DNA of 64,000 bases from Gammaproteobacteria bacterium. Lineage in GTDB: Bacteria; Pseudomonadota; Gammaproteobacteria; Pseudomonadales; Halieaceae. The DNA is taken from positions 17,402 through 81,401 of the forward strand of contig JAUHYL010000007.1 of NCBI GenBank assembly GCA_030426545.1, written 5' to 3'. Positions 25,705 through 34,513 of the stretch are shown piece by piece; the stretch's first letter is position 1, and every line of letters starts with the position of its first letter. The position numbers and the translations under genes are program-made. Under the pieces are notes generated by a model that had not been told where the DNA came from, did no database searches, and was given only the letters and a program-made list of their open reading frames with translations.

Positions 25705-27156
25705 CTACAACAGGGGTGAGAATAGCCTCGCGATGCCGGTGGCGAGGTGAAAGCCGACGGAGCGATTTTCGATATCCTCCGGGGACAGCTCGGTGCAGTT
25801 GCTCAAATCCTCTTCAAGCATCGAGCGCACACTGCGTGCGAACGCCTCGTCCTCTGCCAGCAGCGTGATCTCGAAGTTAAGGCGGAAAGAGCGGTTGTCA
25901 CAGTTGGCCGTGCCCACGCCGGCAAATGTATCGTCCATCAGGAACACCTTCTGGTGCATGAAGCCCTCGCGGTACAGGTAGACCTTCACGCCCGCCGGCA
26001 GCAACATGTTGATATACGTCCACTTGGCGAGACCGACAACCATATTGTCGGTCTTTGCAGGCAGTATGATGCGTACGTCCACGCCGCGCAGCGCGGCCAG
26101 TTGCAGCGCGGAGACGATGGCGTTGTCCGGCACAAAGTAGGGGCTGGCGATCCAGATGCTGCGGCGCGCGGCGACAATGACCTGGTGGTACATCAAACCC
26201 GCCTCTTCGTACTCCGAGGCGGGGTCGGACGGGAATATCAGCACCTTACTGCCGCCCTTTAACGGTGGGTCTTCGCCGTGCTCCAGCCCCAGCGGGCTGC
26301 GCGTGGCCCAGTGCCAGTCGGTGATAAACGCCAATTCTGCCGCGCGTGCTGCCGGGCCGGAAACGCTGGCGTGGGTATCGCGCCAGTAGCCCATGCGTTT
26401 GTCTCTGCCCAGATACTCCTCACCGACATTCAGACCGCCTATCCACGCGGTATGCCCATCCACCACAACATTTTTACGGTGGTTACGAAAATTGATCTGA
26501 AAGCGATTGCGCCGACCCTGTGTGGTGTTGAAAGGTGCCAGCTTGACGCCCGCTTTCTGCAGACGTCGGTGCAGCAGCGAACCGGGAAACTGGTGGCTGC
26601 CAATTTCGTCGTAAAGTACAAAGACCTGGACGCCTTCACCTGCCTTGGCAGCGAGCACTTCACCCAGTCTGCGTCCCACCTCGTCGTCACGCAGAATATA
26701 AAACTGAAAGAGAATATAGGAGTGCGCCGCCTGCATGCCGGCCGCGATGCTGTTGTAGGTGGCCTCTCCATCGATCAACAGTTCGAGCTGGTTGCCGTTG
26801 GTGGCGGGCATGCGCGCCAGCCGGAACAGGCTGGAGTAAAGCGGCGTCTGTGGCGTGACGGCCACCACGTGCCGCGCAACCCAGCCGCTGTTCTTCTGCA
26901 TCACTTTGCGCGCGCGGGCCTCCACTTCGTCGCGTTGCTCAAGGTAGCCGTCAAAGCGGCTGCGGCCCAACACGAGGTATAGCGGCACCGAAACGGGCGC
27001 GAAAGCGATCAGGGAAATCGCCCAGGCGATAGCGCCCTGGGCCGTGCGCGCATCCAGGATAGCCTCCAGCGCGGAGGGCACCGATAACACGTAAGCCAGC
27101 GCCAGCCCGGTAGCGAGCACGGCGTGGTAGATGTCACTGTAGCTGGCGATGTCCAT
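25705..27156 (-). CDS. cls: Cardiolipin synthase
   Basis: A 483-residue membrane-bound phospholipase-D superfamily enzyme that joins phosphatidyl groups to make cardiolipin. Two N-terminal membrane helices (about 8-30 and 40-63) are followed by two PLD domains. The first HKD motif uses His226, Lys228 and Asp233 (NHRKNVVVDG); the second uses His401, Lys403 and Asp408 (MHQKVFLMDD). Length and architecture match ClsA-type synthases. The gene is convergent with the transporter; the 42-bp gap holds a short direct repeat of AAGCCTGACCG. Confidence 0.94.
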   Translation of the reverse strand: MDIASYSDIYHAVLATGLALAYVLSVPSALEAILDARTAQGAIAWAISLIAFAPVSVPLYLVLGRSRFDGYLEQRDEVEARARKVMQKNSGWVARHVVAVTPQTPLYSSLFRLARMPATNGNQLELLIDGEATYNSIAAGMQAAHSYILFQFYILRDDEVGRRLGEVLAAKAGEGVQVFVLYDEIGSHQFPGSLLHRRLQKAGVKLAPFNTTQGRRNRFQINFRNHRKNVVVDGHTAWIGGLNVGEEYLGRDKRMGYWRDTHASVSGPAARAAELAFITDWHWATRSPLGLEHGEDPPLKGGSKVLIFPSDPASEYEEAGLMYHQVIVAARRSIWIASPYFVPDNAIVSALQLAALRGVDVRIILPAKTDNMVVGLAKWTYINMLLPAGVKVYLYREGFMHQKVFLMDDTFAGVGTANCDNRSFRLNFEITLLAEDEAFARSVRSMLEEDLSNCTELSPEDIENRSVGFHLATGIARLFSPLL

Positions 27157-27244
27157 CAGTGGGCAGTCTAGCTTGAAAACACCTGCGCCTGTTAGGGCGC
27201 AATGCTCTCATAGCCGGACGGTTTTCGTGCCGCGCGACGGAAAC

Positions 27245-28468
27245 TCAGCTGGGGCCGGTGGGAATGTCTTTGAATGCCATACCTTTATCGGCACGCGGCT
27301 CCTGTGGCAGTCCCAGCACCTGCTCCGCGATGATGTTGCGCATCACCTCATCGGTGCCCCCGGCAAGGCGCACTCCCGGGGAAAACAGCACAGCGTGTTG
27401 AAAGTGTCCGCGCTCGGGGCTCAGGTTTTCATCCGAGACAATGCCCGCCGGCCCGAACAACTGGCAGCAGAAGTTGGCAATCTCCTGGTTCATCACCGCG
27501 CCCACCAGTTTGCCCAGCGAGGCCTCGGCACCGGCCACGCCGCCCTTGGCCACTGCCGTAATCATGCGCTTGTTCGCCGCCTGCAGCCCCGCGTACTGGC
27601 TGTACCAGGTGGCAAGGCGCTCGCGCACAATGGGATCGTCGGCGATGGGTTCGCCGTTCAGTTCCAGTGACCTCACCAGGTCTAGAAACTGCGGGAAGCC
27701 GGTGGGCTGGATACCGCTGATGGCGAGGCGCTCACTCATCAATACTGTTAGTGCGCCGGTCCAGCCGCCGCCCACTTCGCCCAGGCGATAGCTGTCCGGG
27801 ATGATGGCATCCTGGAAATACACCTCGTTGAAATGCTGGCCGCCGTCCATCTGTTTGATGGGGCGCACCTCTACGCCGGGCTGACGCATGTCGATCATGA
27901 ACAGGGTCAGGCCGCGGTACTTGGAAACATCCGGGTCGGTGCGGGTGAGCACCACGCCGTAATCGGAATACTGTGCACCGGACGTCCAGATTTTCTGCCC
28001 GTTGATTTTCCAGTTGTCGCCATCGCGCTCGGCGCGTGTGCGCAGGCCGGCGACGTCGGAACCCGCGCTGGGTTCGCTGAACAACTGGCACCACACGTCC
28101 TCAGCGGAGGCCATGCGGGGCAGCAGTTCGCGTTTGACGTCCTCGGTGGAAAAATGCTGTATAGCGGGGCCGCAGTTGCCGATACCAATGACGAAATAGC
28201 CGTCGCGGGTGCGGTAGTTTTCGACCTCCTGTGCCCACACCACATCGTGCAGCGAGGTTAAACCGGCGCCGCCGTATTCGCTGGGCCACGACAGGCAGGC
28301 AAAACCGGCGTCCGCTTTCGCCTTGTACCAGGCCTTGGCTTCGCGAAAGGCTTCCTCACCCTCCATGCTCATAAAGAGTTGGTCCGTGCGGCGCACGGCA
28401 TTGGCGTCCAACCAGCTGCGCACGCGTGCGCGAAAATCTGCCAGTTCCGGGGTATCTTCAAAGTCCAT
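27245..28468 (-). CDS. Acyl-CoA dehydrogenase (catalytic-glutamate subunit)
   Basis: A 407-residue FAD-dependent acyl-CoA dehydrogenase introducing a 2,3-double bond into an acyl-CoA thioester. The flavin/substrate signature is visible in WCQLFSEPSAGSDVAGL and KINGQKIWTSGA. Near the C-terminus, GGTDEVMRN carries Glu374 at the usual catalytic-base position. It is 11 bp downstream of the 374-residue partner on the same strand. An adjacent unequal pair of this kind resembles the alpha2beta2 acyl-CoA dehydrogenases used for steroid side chains; the substrate is not determined. No signal sequence; cytoplasmic. Confidence 0.93.
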   Translation of the reverse strand: MDFEDTPELADFRARVRSWLDANAVRRTDQLFMSMEGEEAFREAKAWYKAKADAGFACLSWPSEYGGAGLTSLHDVVWAQEVENYRTRDGYFVIGIGNCGPAIQHFSTEDVKRELLPRMASAEDVWCQLFSEPSAGSDVAGLRTRAERDGDNWKINGQKIWTSGAQYSDYGVVLTRTDPDVSKYRGLTLFMIDMRQPGVEVRPIKQMDGGQHFNEVYFQDAIIPDSYRLGEVGGGWTGALTVLMSERLAISGIQPTGFPQFLDLVRSLELNGEPIADDPIVRERLATWYSQYAGLQAANKRMITAVAKGGVAGAEASLGKLVGAVMNQEIANFCCQLFGPAGIVSDENLSPERGHFQHAVLFSPGVRLAGGTDEVMRNIIAEQVLGLPQEPRADKGMAFKDIPTGPS

Positions 28469-28479
28469 GGGGTTTCTCC

Positions 28480-29604
28480 TCAGGCAGCGTGCAGCAGTCG
28501 TTGGGCTACAAGGTCTTTCCAGTGTGGTGCCGTACCCACCTGCGCGGACAGTAACTGCGCGCGCCGGTAGTACAGGTGACAGTCAAATTCCCAGGTAAAG
28601 CCCATGCCGCCGTGGGCCTGGATGTTCTCCTTGCTGATCAGGTAGAACGCATCGCTGGCGCTGACGCGCGCGGTCGCGGCCGCCAGTGGCAGATCCGGTG
28701 CGTCGCTCGACAGTGCCCAGGCGCCGTAGTAGGCGTTCGAGCGGGCCAGCTCCAGCGCAACGAACATGTCGGCAAACTTGTGCTTGATGGCCTGGAACGA
28801 AGCGACGGGACGGCCAAAGGCATAGCGTTCACGGGTGTAGGCGATGCCGGAATCCATGGCTGCCTGACAGCCGCCAATCTGTTCGAACGCCAGCAGAATT
28901 GCGGCGCTGTCGAGTAACTGCGCCAGCTCGCTCTCACCCACGGTGCCGTCGCCCAGCGCTGCGGCGCTGGCGCCTTCGAAGTCCAGGCGCGCCTGGGATC
29001 GTGACGGGTCAACACTGGGCAGCACCTGCCGCGTGACGGATGCCTGCTCCAGGTCGAGAATGTATAGCCGCAACTCACCGGACTCGTCGCGGGCGCTGGT
29101 AACGGCGAAGTGTGCGCTGTCGCCGTCGGCCACCGGCCATTTACAGCCGCTTAACTTGCCGTCACTGGCGCGGACGCCATCGTTATCGCCGCTGTGCTTA
29201 CCGTTGGATACACCACCCAGACCGTCCCAGTGTGCCAGGGTGCCGATGAGTTCGCCGCTGGCCAGCCCGGGCAGGTACTGTTGCTGCTGCTCGGCAGAGC
29301 CCCAGCGTTTAATGGCTTCGGTGGCCAGGTAGACGCTGGAAGAGAACGGCACGGGCGCCAGTGCGCGGCCCAGCTCTTCGGCGATGACGCACAGTTCCAG
29401 GTAGCCCAGCCCCAGCCCACCGTGCTCTTCCGGGATTGCCATGGCAGTCCAGCCGAGTTCGACAATTTTCTGCCACAAATCGCCGTCAAAGGCTGCCTCG
29501 GTATCCAGCACCGCGCGCACGGTTTGTGTTGTGCACTCCTGCGCCAGGAAATTGCGTGCCTGGTCGCGAATAAACTGTTGCTCTTCGGAGAATTCAAAAT
29601 TCAT
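28480..29604 (-). CDS. Acyl-CoA dehydrogenase (partner subunit)
   Basis: A 374-residue acyl-CoA dehydrogenase-like protein starting MNFEFSEEQQFIRDQARNFL. The N-terminal helical domain and the motif RERYAFGRPVASFQAIKH are family features. At the C-terminus the usual GTxE catalytic element is replaced by HGGMGFTWEFDCHLYYRRA (331-349), the form found in the shorter subunits of paired enzymes; Glu339 is the only acidic candidate there. It is the upstream gene of the two-gene unit. It could act as an independent enzyme, but the tight pairing favours a heteromer. Confidence 0.9.
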   Translation of the reverse strand: MNFEFSEEQQFIRDQARNFLAQECTTQTVRAVLDTEAAFDGDLWQKIVELGWTAMAIPEEHGGLGLGYLELCVIAEELGRALAPVPFSSSVYLATEAIKRWGSAEQQQQYLPGLASGELIGTLAHWDGLGGVSNGKHSGDNDGVRASDGKLSGCKWPVADGDSAHFAVTSARDESGELRLYILDLEQASVTRQVLPSVDPSRSQARLDFEGASAAALGDGTVGESELAQLLDSAAILLAFEQIGGCQAAMDSGIAYTRERYAFGRPVASFQAIKHKFADMFVALELARSNAYYGAWALSSDAPDLPLAAATARVSASDAFYLISKENIQAHGGMGFTWEFDCHLYYRRAQLLSAQVGTAPHWKDLVAQRLLHAA

Positions 29605-29722
29605 GATGGGTAACCTGTTGCTATACCGCTAGGTTGGATGAATGAGGGCCAGATTATAGGCATGCCGAGCCGCCAGTCAGCCCAACGTGGCGCCGGGCGG
29701 CTCAACTAATTGCACTGTCGAC

Positions 29723-30679
29723 CTAAACTCCGGGCGGTGAGGGGGTAAGCAGGTTGCTGCGCAGCCGCTCCACATCGGCGTCGCTCAAGGCCAGCCCGTC
29801 GCGTACGTACGCGTCAAAGCTGCCCCACTGTTCGTCAATCTTTTCGAAAGCAGCCGTGAGCCATGCGCGCTCAACGCCCATTAAGACCGCGAGTTTTTCT
29901 GCCGCCGCTTCGCCCTTGAATACGCGCAACATCAGCAGCGTGGATTTGCGTGCATCCAGTGAAGGTTCCCTGCTGGCGAGGTAGTCGGCCATCACCGTCT
30001 CCTGATCGACACCCAGAATGCGCAGCAGAATGGCCGCGGCGAAGCCGGTGCGATCCTTGCCCGCCGAACAGTGCCACAGCACCGGCCTGCCCTGGGCCTC
30101 CAGCACCTCCTGTATGAACTGCCTGAACTGCGGCGTGAATTCGCTGGCAAACTGCCGGTTGCTCTCGATCATGGTTGCGTGCGGATCGAACCCCTCGAAG
30201 TTGCCGCTTTCGATGCGCTCGAAGATTTCCCCAACCAGGGTTTCGTTACCCTTGTCCAGGGTCGGAATCTCTACGACGTCGAAGGTCAGCGGCTCCGGAA
30301 GGCGATTGGGTTCTTCTTCCTTTTCCATGGAGGAGCGGAAGTCGATCAGCGTGTCCAGCTGCAGGCCGGCGAGGGCTGCAAGGTCAGCGCGACTGGCGTG
30401 CGCCAGTGTCCCTGTGCGATACAACACGCCCCATTTCACCTCGCGTCCATCCGCAGCCGGGTAACCGCCCAGATCCCGGAAATTATGTATGCCCTCGAAG
30501 TTAAGCAGTCGGTGATTTTCGCGCTCGTTGTCGGAAACAGTGGCCGGTACAACAACCGGCGGCGCGGGGATAAATTGCAGTACGGCCACGGTCAGCAGCA
30601 ATACACTCGCACCGACCCACAGTAGTCGTTTTTTGTTCAAAGCTGTGCACCTTGTGGAAAAATGAACGCGACGGAGCAT
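29723..30679 (-). CDS. Membrane-anchored tyrosine-protein phosphatase (PTP-like)
   Basis: A 318-residue protein with an N-terminal signal anchor (about 18-38, LLWVGASVLLLTVAVLQF), so the catalytic domain should face the periplasm. The domain begins at NFRDLGGYPAADGREVKWG, the Y_phosphatase3 signature. The P-loop HCSAGKDRTGF has Cys204 and Arg210. Such bacterial enzymes hydrolyse phosphotyrosine, phosphoinositides or other phosphomonoesters. It is divergent from the binding-protein gene. The native substrate cannot be inferred; membrane location is unusual but clear from the sequence. Confidence 0.88.
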   Translation of the reverse strand: MLRRVHFSTRCTALNKKRLLWVGASVLLLTVAVLQFIPAPPVVVPATVSDNERENHRLLNFEGIHNFRDLGGYPAADGREVKWGVLYRTGTLAHASRADLAALAGLQLDTLIDFRSSMEKEEEPNRLPEPLTFDVVEIPTLDKGNETLVGEIFERIESGNFEGFDPHATMIESNRQFASEFTPQFRQFIQEVLEAQGRPVLWHCSAGKDRTGFAAAILLRILGVDQETVMADYLASREPSLDARKSTLLMLRVFKGEAAAEKLAVLMGVERAWLTAAFEKIDEQWGSFDAYVRDGLALSDADVERLRSNLLTPSPPGV

Positions 30680-30737
30680 AGCACCGATGAGAATGTCGGG
30701 TGACAGGGCACCGGCGATTGCCCATAATCTTCAGCCC

Positions 30738-30751
30738 GCGGTTTAAACCGC
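30738..30751. repeat. 14-bp perfect palindrome in divergent promoter region
   Basis: GCGGTTTAAACCGC is self-complementary and lies between the divergent phosphatase and binding-protein genes. A second hairpin (CCCGC/GCGGG around 30759-30774) sits just before the binding-protein ribosome site. Could be an operator or part of a structured leader; no regulator is next to it. Confidence 0.4.
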
Positions 30752-30796
30752 TGTGCATCCCGCCCACGTGCGGGCTACAAGATGGAGATGTCCCCC

Positions 30797-31558
30797 ATGA
30801 TCCGAGCTGCACTGGCATCGCTGCTGATACTGTCCGGTTTCCTGCTGAGCAGCACCGCGCTCGCTGACCGCTCACTGCGCTTGATGACGAACGCGTCGCC
30901 GCCCTACGCGGATGTAAAACTGCCGGAACAGGGTATTGCGCCGGAACTGGTGCGCGCGGTGTTCGACAATGCCGGTTATTCCGTGGAAATCAGTATTGAA
31001 AACTGGTCCCGCGCGGTAGAGGGTGCGCGCCTGGGTGTCTACGACGGGCTCGCCGCGGCGTGGTACAGCGAAGAGCGCGCCGGTAGCCTGTTGTTCAGCG
31101 AGCCCTACCTCGAAAGCGAACTGGTGATATTGAAGCGTCGTGCCGATACCAGACACTACGACAGCCTCAGCGACCTCTCCGGTGCGCGCCTGGGCGTGCG
31201 TACCGACTATGCCTACGGCGTGGACTTCTCCAGCGTGCCCGGTCTTGTCCTGGTGCGGGAAAACCACCTGATACAAAACCTGCTGCGCCTGCAGAACGGC
31301 TCGGTAGATTTCGTGATTGGTGATCTGCGCACGGTGAACCAGCAGTTGCATGAATACATGAAGGACAGCGCCAGCAAGTTCACCGTGACGAAGATAAAAC
31401 TGGCACCGGTGGCGCGCCATGTCGCGATCAGCCACCTGCGCGAGGATCACAAAACCGTGGTTGCGGATTTCAATAAGGCCCTGGCCGCATTGCGTGCCGA
31501 CGGCACTTACGACGCGATCCTGAAAAAGTGGCGCGAACGATATCGTGGTTTGAACTGA
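30797..31558 (+). CDS. Periplasmic substrate-binding protein, SBP_bac_3 family
   Basis: A 253-residue type II periplasmic binding protein (family 3, amino-acid type). The ATG at 30797 has GGAG nine bases upstream and yields a clean signal peptide MIRAALASLLILSGFLLSS ending at ALA/DRS; an ATG at 30782 is less likely. Domain features are LRLMTNASPPY, DGLAAAWYSEERAGSLLFS and the C-terminal LAALRADGTYDAILKKW. No permease or ATPase gene adjoins it, so it may be an orphan binding protein or a sensor partner rather than part of a local ABC transporter. Confidence 0.9.
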   Translation: MIRAALASLLILSGFLLSSTALADRSLRLMTNASPPYADVKLPEQGIAPELVRAVFDNAGYSVEISIENWSRAVEGARLGVYDGLAAAWYSEERAGSLLFSEPYLESELVILKRRADTRHYDSLSDLSGARLGVRTDYAYGVDFSSVPGLVLVRENHLIQNLLRLQNGSVDFVIGDLRTVNQQLHEYMKDSASKFTVTKIKLAPVARHVAISHLREDHKTVVADFNKALAALRADGTYDAILKKWRERYRGLN

Positions 31559-31589
31559 GTTACGTGTTGCGCATTGCGAGGGAACAGTG

Positions 31590-32279
31590 ATGTCTACCGA
31601 TCAATCCAGTCCGTCAGCGGACGCTGATCAGAGAATCCCGCCGCTGACGCTCGGTGCGGTGCTTTACCCGGGGTTCGAATTGCTCGACCTGTACGGCCCC
31701 CTGGAAATGTTCGGTGCCATACCGGGGCAGTTTACGATTCATACCGTCGCTGATGCTGCGCAGCCGGTGGCCTCCAGCCAGGGGCCCAGGACGGTGGCCG
31801 ACTACGCTTACAGTGAGTGCCCGCCGCTGGACCTGATTCTGGTGCCCGGCGGTTTCGGCACGGTGGAGGCGCTGGAAAACCAGGTGCTGCTGGATTTCCT
31901 GCGCGAGCGTTCACCGGATGCGCGTGTTGTTATGTCGGTTTGCTCTGGCTCCGCAATCCTCGCTCGCGCGGGTTTGCTGGACGGGCGCCGCGCCACCAGC
32001 AACAAGCAGCTGTTCAAGTTTGCCACGGATCAGAGCGACCGCGTGCAGTGGGTGGAGCAGGCGCGCTGGGTGGAGGACGGCCCTTTCGTAACCGCATCTG
32101 GCGTCTCTGCCGGGACTGATATGGCGCTGGCGGTATTGGCAGCGCTGCGCGGTGAGGACTACGCACAACAGGTGGCAGATTTCACCGAATACCAGTGGCA
32201 TCGCGATGCCGACAGCGACCCCTTCGCCCGTTTTCTAAACGCCGTGGATATTGACCAGCTGATGGGCGCCCTGTCCTGA
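31590..32279 (+). CDS. DJ-1/PfpI family protein (class I amidotransferase-like)
   Basis: A 229-residue protein with the GATase1/DJ-1 fold. The nucleophile elbow is VVMSVCSGSAILARAGLL with Cys118, and the conserved N-terminal part is LYPGFELLDLYGPLEMF. This sub-type resembles the ligand domain of GlxA/AraC-type regulators and isonitrile hydratases, but the protein stops before any HTH. The ATG at 31590 is preferred over GTG at 31587 because GAGG is eight bases upstream. It could be an isonitrile hydratase, glyoxalase or unknown hydrolase. Follows the binding-protein gene by 31 bp. Confidence 0.85.
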   Translation: MSTDQSSPSADADQRIPPLTLGAVLYPGFELLDLYGPLEMFGAIPGQFTIHTVADAAQPVASSQGPRTVADYAYSECPPLDLILVPGGFGTVEALENQVLLDFLRERSPDARVVMSVCSGSAILARAGLLDGRRATSNKQLFKFATDQSDRVQWVEQARWVEDGPFVTASGVSAGTDMALAVLAALRGEDYAQQVADFTEYQWHRDADSDPFARFLNAVDIDQLMGALS

Positions 32280-32975
32280 GCTGGCTCCGGCGCCCACCCC
32301 CGGGCGCTTCGGCTTCGAATCGATACCAGTCCCGGCGGGTGTTTGCACCGATTCCGTCCTGAAAATTAGGTTGCAGGTACCCTTTTGGGTGCCTCCGGGC
32401 CGCAGTCCCGCGACTAGACTGAATGGTGACGGGGTTGGCGTACCCTCTCTCGTTGAACCTGGCTGGCTAAACCCGGCCGGCTAAACCCGTCAAACTAAAC
32501 CTTCGTTTAGATCATTTGACGGATACTCAATGATTTGGGCGGTTGATATAAAAGCATCTTACTTATTTCGGCGTCGTCCACGGATGGTCGGTCACCGGGA
32601 ATACGTCTATGAAACGATTGCTCTGGGGGATACCGTTTCAAACGTCGGCTTGCGGTGAGTCCTCCTGGCTTGTTTCGGTTCCGGCAGACACTGATCAGGT
32701 CGCAACGGGAGGTTCACCGCTTTTTCCAAGCGCGCTGGGGCTATCAAGTCCGGCGCAACGGCCGCGCAGCTTGCGGCCCGATCACCTGCCGCGGCTAATG
32801 CAGTGGCAACCCTGAGGGGTTCTGTCAGTCAAACCCGGTTTACATGCCGCCAGGTGTGTCAGCCTTCCCCCGCACACCCAGTACATGATGTGGCGCCAGT
32901 GGCGCAGCCTTAATCGAACGGCCAGTGTGTGCCGATCTGTCGGCACCGAATCCGGCCATGGATGGGGAGACAGAA
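32280..32975. other. Long non-coding region with several inverted repeats
   Basis: About 700 bp without a convincing gene. It holds a GGTACCC/GGGTGCC hairpin near 32375-32392, CTAAAC-type repeats at about 32467-32500, a long nested inverted repeat at 32488-32521, and a GTGCCG/CGGCAC hairpin at 32929-32946 just before a small membrane gene. A 68-codon frame at 32609 has no ribosome site and odd composition. Confidence 0.6.
32488..32521. repeat. Nested inverted repeat (stem-loop), 13 paired positions
   Basis: CGTCAAA (32488-32494) pairs with TTTGACG (32515-32521). Inside it CTAAAC (32495-32500) pairs with GTTTAG (32505-32510) around a CTTC loop; the only unpaired stretch is ATCA on the 3' side. 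No T-tract follows, so it is not a standard terminator. It may be an operator or an RNA structure. Confidence 0.55.
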
Positions 32976-33200
32976 ATGGTCATGAACGTACAGCGTAGCT
33001 ATACAGGCAGAGAGGTACGCGATTTGGTGTTGCAGTTTGCGTTGCTTCCGCTGGGCCTGCTGATATTTGCCCCCTTCGTATTTCTGCTGCTGGCGCTACT
33101 GGCGCTGGTCGCGGTGAGTGTACGTATGGTGCCAAACCACTCGGAGTCCGCTGCTGGCAGTGATGATGCTGCCGCTCATGGAGCCGCCCCCGCGCGATAG
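32976..33200 (+). CDS. Small single-pass membrane protein
   Basis: A 74-residue frame from an ATG with GGGGAGA eight bases upstream. After a short polar N-terminus (MVMNVQRSYTGREVRDLVL) comes one strong hydrophobic stretch of about 30 residues (LPLGLLIFAPFVFLLLALLAL), then a polar Ala/Ser/Gly-rich tail. No family is recognised. The ribosome site and membrane composition support it. Its expression may be tied to the hairpin 30 bp upstream. Function unknown. Confidence 0.55.
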   Translation: MVMNVQRSYTGREVRDLVLQFALLPLGLLIFAPFVFLLLALLALVAVSVRMVPNHSESAAGSDDAAAHGAAPAR

Positions 33201-33287
33201 ACCGCCAGTAGTTTCACGCGCTACAGTTGGCCGTGTTGATTGCGCGGCGCCGTTGCTTGGCGCCGCACTGCGGGGAGACTGGAAAGC

Positions 33288-34421
33288 GTGCATGCAGTGG
33301 AAGAACTCGGCCTGAACAGGGCGCGCGTCGAGGATTTGCGCGGCCGCATTCTCCACGCCATGGAGAAGGGGCCACTGCCGGCACTGCAAGTGGCGCTGGC
33401 AAAAGATGGCCGGTTGGCGCTGTTTGAAACCTACGGCGATGCGAGTAACAGCACGCGCTTTCAAGTCTATTCCTGCACCAAGCCCGTGGTGGCCGCCGCC
33501 ATCTGGAAGTTGATGGGCGAAGGTCGTATCGATATCGAGCGGCCAGTCTGTGACTACCTGCCTGCGTTCAGCGGCGGCGGCAAGGAATTCGTGACCACCG
33601 CGCAACTGCTGTGCCATACCGCCGGTTTCCCCAATGCCTCCATGCAGGCGCCCCACTGGTGGACGTCCGCGAGCAGGCTGGCGCACATGGCTACCTGGGA
33701 GCTGGAGTGGCCGCCGGGCTCACAGCTGGTGTACCACCCGCTGTCGGCGCACTGGGTTGTGGCGGAGCTGATCACGGCGATCAGCGATGTCGACTACCGC
33801 GACTACATTCACCGCGAGATACTCGATCCGCTGGGGCTGTCCACGCTGCGTATCGGTGTCCCCCCGGAAGCGGGCAAAGACGTGGCGAACGTGCGCCACG
33901 TGGGGGAGCCGCCCGGCGACGATGAACTGGCTGCCCTGTTCGGCAAGTCGGTGCACTGGCCGGATACCCGCGACGATTCCATGCTGGTGTTCAATGATCC
34001 CGAGGTACGCGCGCTGGGTATACCCGGCGGGGGTGCCGTGGGCACGGCGGCGGATATGGCGCTGTTTTACCAGGCCGTGATGCAGAACACCGGTGAACTG
34101 TGGTCGCCGGCAGCGCTGCAGCAGGCGGTGGGCAGTGTGTATGAGGCGATGGCGGATCCCATGACGGGCGCGCCGGCAAACCGCGGCCTCGGTGTGATCA
34201 TTGCCGGAGACGACAAGTTTGTGCCCTGGCGCGGCATGGGCGACAAGGTTTCGCCGCGCGCCTTCGGCCACCAGGGCGTGGGCGGCCAGGTGGCCTGGGG
34301 CGACCCGGAAAGCGGCCTGTCTTTCTGTATGCTGACCAACGGCCTGGACGTGAACCCGATACGCTCCGCTACCCTGTGTGCAGCGGCCAGTAACCGCGCG
34401 GGAGCCTGTGCATCGGCCTAG
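33288..34421 (+). CDS. Serine hydrolase, class C beta-lactamase/esterase fold
   Basis: A 377-residue beta-lactamase-family hydrolase (EstB/LACTB-like). The GTG at 33288 has GGGGAG about ten bases upstream; a TTG at 33240 would add 16 residues. The SxxK motif is SCTK with Ser62 and Lys65. The second motif, usually YxN, reads YHP with Tyr149 retained; the third is HQG in AFGHQGVGGQVAWG. No signal peptide is seen, so it is probably cytoplasmic and more likely an esterase or amidase than an antibiotic-degrading enzyme. Confidence 0.87.
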   Translation: MHAVEELGLNRARVEDLRGRILHAMEKGPLPALQVALAKDGRLALFETYGDASNSTRFQVYSCTKPVVAAAIWKLMGEGRIDIERPVCDYLPAFSGGGKEFVTTAQLLCHTAGFPNASMQAPHWWTSASRLAHMATWELEWPPGSQLVYHPLSAHWVVAELITAISDVDYRDYIHREILDPLGLSTLRIGVPPEAGKDVANVRHVGEPPGDDELAALFGKSVHWPDTRDDSMLVFNDPEVRALGIPGGGAVGTAADMALFYQAVMQNTGELWSPAALQQAVGSVYEAMADPMTGAPANRGLGVIIAGDDKFVPWRGMGDKVSPRAFGHQGVGGQVAWGDPESGLSFCMLTNGLDVNPIRSATLCAAASNRAGACASA

Positions 34422-34513
34422 TCTGCTGCGGTTTCGCCGCTGCCGTTGCGCGCTTTTTCAGCGGTGTTCGCGCCTGGCGAGGGCCCTGTGCGCGACAGCC
34501 CGCATGGCGGCAA

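Noticed and set aside
32306-32327. A TTCGAAT T-loop-like sequence suggesting a tRNA
   Set aside because: The flanking bases cannot form a T-stem and there is no acceptor or anticodon arm.
32609-32815. A 68-codon frame in the repeat-rich gap
   Set aside because: No ribosome site, skewed composition and no hydrophobic or domain pattern.
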